Source: VFKE01 sp043758025 | GTDB taxonomy: Bacteria; Verrucomicrobiota; Verrucomicrobiia; Verrucomicrobiales; Verrucomicrobiaceae | Assembly (NCBI GenBank): GCA_043758025.1 | Contig: JAYVOH010000060.1 | Coordinates: 1 to 6,201, forward strand | Length of the DNA stretch: 6,201 nt | Direction of reading: 5' to 3' | Shown: positions 5,852-6,201 of the stretch, in pieces | Layout of the letters: every line of letters begins with the position of its first letter | Position numbering within the stretch: the stretch's first letter is position 1 | Position numbers and translations under genes: made by a program | The notes under the pieces: generated by a model | The model's input: the letters and a program-made list of their open reading frames with translations, nothing else | Databases searched by the model: none | What the model was told of the DNA's origin: nothing

Positions 5852-6201
5852 ATGTTTGAACAAGCCTTCAAAAACATCGACGACGTCCTCTGGAAAGACG
5901 CCGGCTGCACCAGCGAACTCGATTACGCCGAGCAGACTTCCTGGCTGCTCTTCCTGAAATACCTCGACGCCCTCGAACACGACAAGGCCACCGAAGCCGC
6001 CCTCGACGGCAAAAAATACACCCACATCCTCGACCAGCCCTACCGCTGGGAATCATGGGCCGCGCCCAAAGGCAAGGACGGCAAGATCGATCACAACACC
6101 GCCCAGACCGGCGACGACCTCATCGCCTTCGTCAACGGCAAGCTCTTCCCCTACCTGCACGGCTTCAAGGCCAAGGCCACCGGCCCGAACACCATCGAAT
6201 A
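5852..6201 (+). CDS. hsdM: Type I restriction-modification DNA methyltransferase subunit M (HsdM), N-terminal part only
   Basis: HsdM methylates adenines in the target sequence of a type I restriction-modification complex, working with the specificity subunit HsdS and, for cleavage, HsdR. Only the first 116 codons are in the window. They form the HsdM N-terminal helical domain (HsdM_N): an opening MFEQAFKNIDDVLW, then TSWLLFLKYLDALE (29-42), YRWESWAAPKGKDGK, and LFPYLHGFK before the edge. These are characteristic of the HsdM subgroup starting this way. The catalytic SAM-binding and NPPF-type motifs lie beyond the right edge and cannot be checked. The ATG at 5852 gives exactly the expected family N-terminus, so the start is firm despite no Shine-Dalgarno. 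Codons strongly prefer C in the third position, more uniformly than in the neighbours. The gene is probably the first of an hsd operon. Confidence 0.92.
   Translation, partial: MFEQAFKNIDDVLWKDAGCTSELDYAEQTSWLLFLKYLDALEHDKATEAALDGKKYTHILDQPYRWESWAAPKGKDGKIDHNTAQTGDDLIAFVNGKLFPYLHGFKAKATGPNTIE

Noticed and set aside
5720..6025. 101-residue minus-strand frame over the hsdM start
   Set aside because: It overlaps the well-matched HsdM N-terminus on the other strand; the translation is a Gly/Val/Phe-rich shadow.

Overview
The window is GC-rich bacterial chromosomal DNA with short intergenic gaps and no convincing Shine-Dalgarno sequences before its genes. Five substantial genes and one small gene are visible. 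The gene mix (a DUF4407 membrane protein, a zinc-finger-less ClpX-like ATPase, a PotA/UgpC-type ABC ATPase, a type I restriction modification subunit) and the lack of Shine-Dalgarno sites suggest a Verrucomicrobiota-type or related PVC organism. This is an inference: no rRNA or other marker gene is present.

Layout. Positions 1-1469 (minus) hold a ClpX-like AAA+ unfoldase that runs off the left edge. It keeps all ATPase motifs and the IGF loop for ClpP docking, but it lacks the N-terminal zinc-binding domain, has a remodelled substrate-loop region, and appears to carry a degenerate second copy of the small AAA+ subdomain at its C-terminus. A divergent 148-bp gap with three short direct repeats separates it from a small single-span membrane protein (1618-1863, plus). 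That gene is followed after 50 bp by a 570-residue DUF4407 protein (1914-3626, plus) with four membrane spans and a very long coiled coil predicted to lie outside the cytoplasm. A good promoter-like sequence sits in the 50-bp gap. Next comes a 105-bp gap with a CRP-like palindrome, then an orphan ABC-transporter ATPase with a TOBE domain (3732-4808, plus). It converges, with only 7 bp between stop codons, on a class I SAM-dependent methyltransferase (4816-5640, minus). After a 211-bp, less GC-rich divergent gap containing two small palindromes, the 5' end of a type I restriction-modification methyltransferase gene, hsdM, starts at 5852 (plus) and leaves the right edge.

The genes do not form one obvious pathway. 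The small membrane protein and the DUF4407 protein may be co-expressed. The ABC ATPase has no permease or binding protein in the window and must work with parts encoded elsewhere. The right edge looks like the start of a restriction-modification operon. No complete undescribed system can be demonstrated here. The least explained items are the altered ClpX-like protein and the DUF4407/small-membrane-protein pair. No rRNA, tRNA, CRISPR array, insertion sequence or clear intrinsic terminator was seen.
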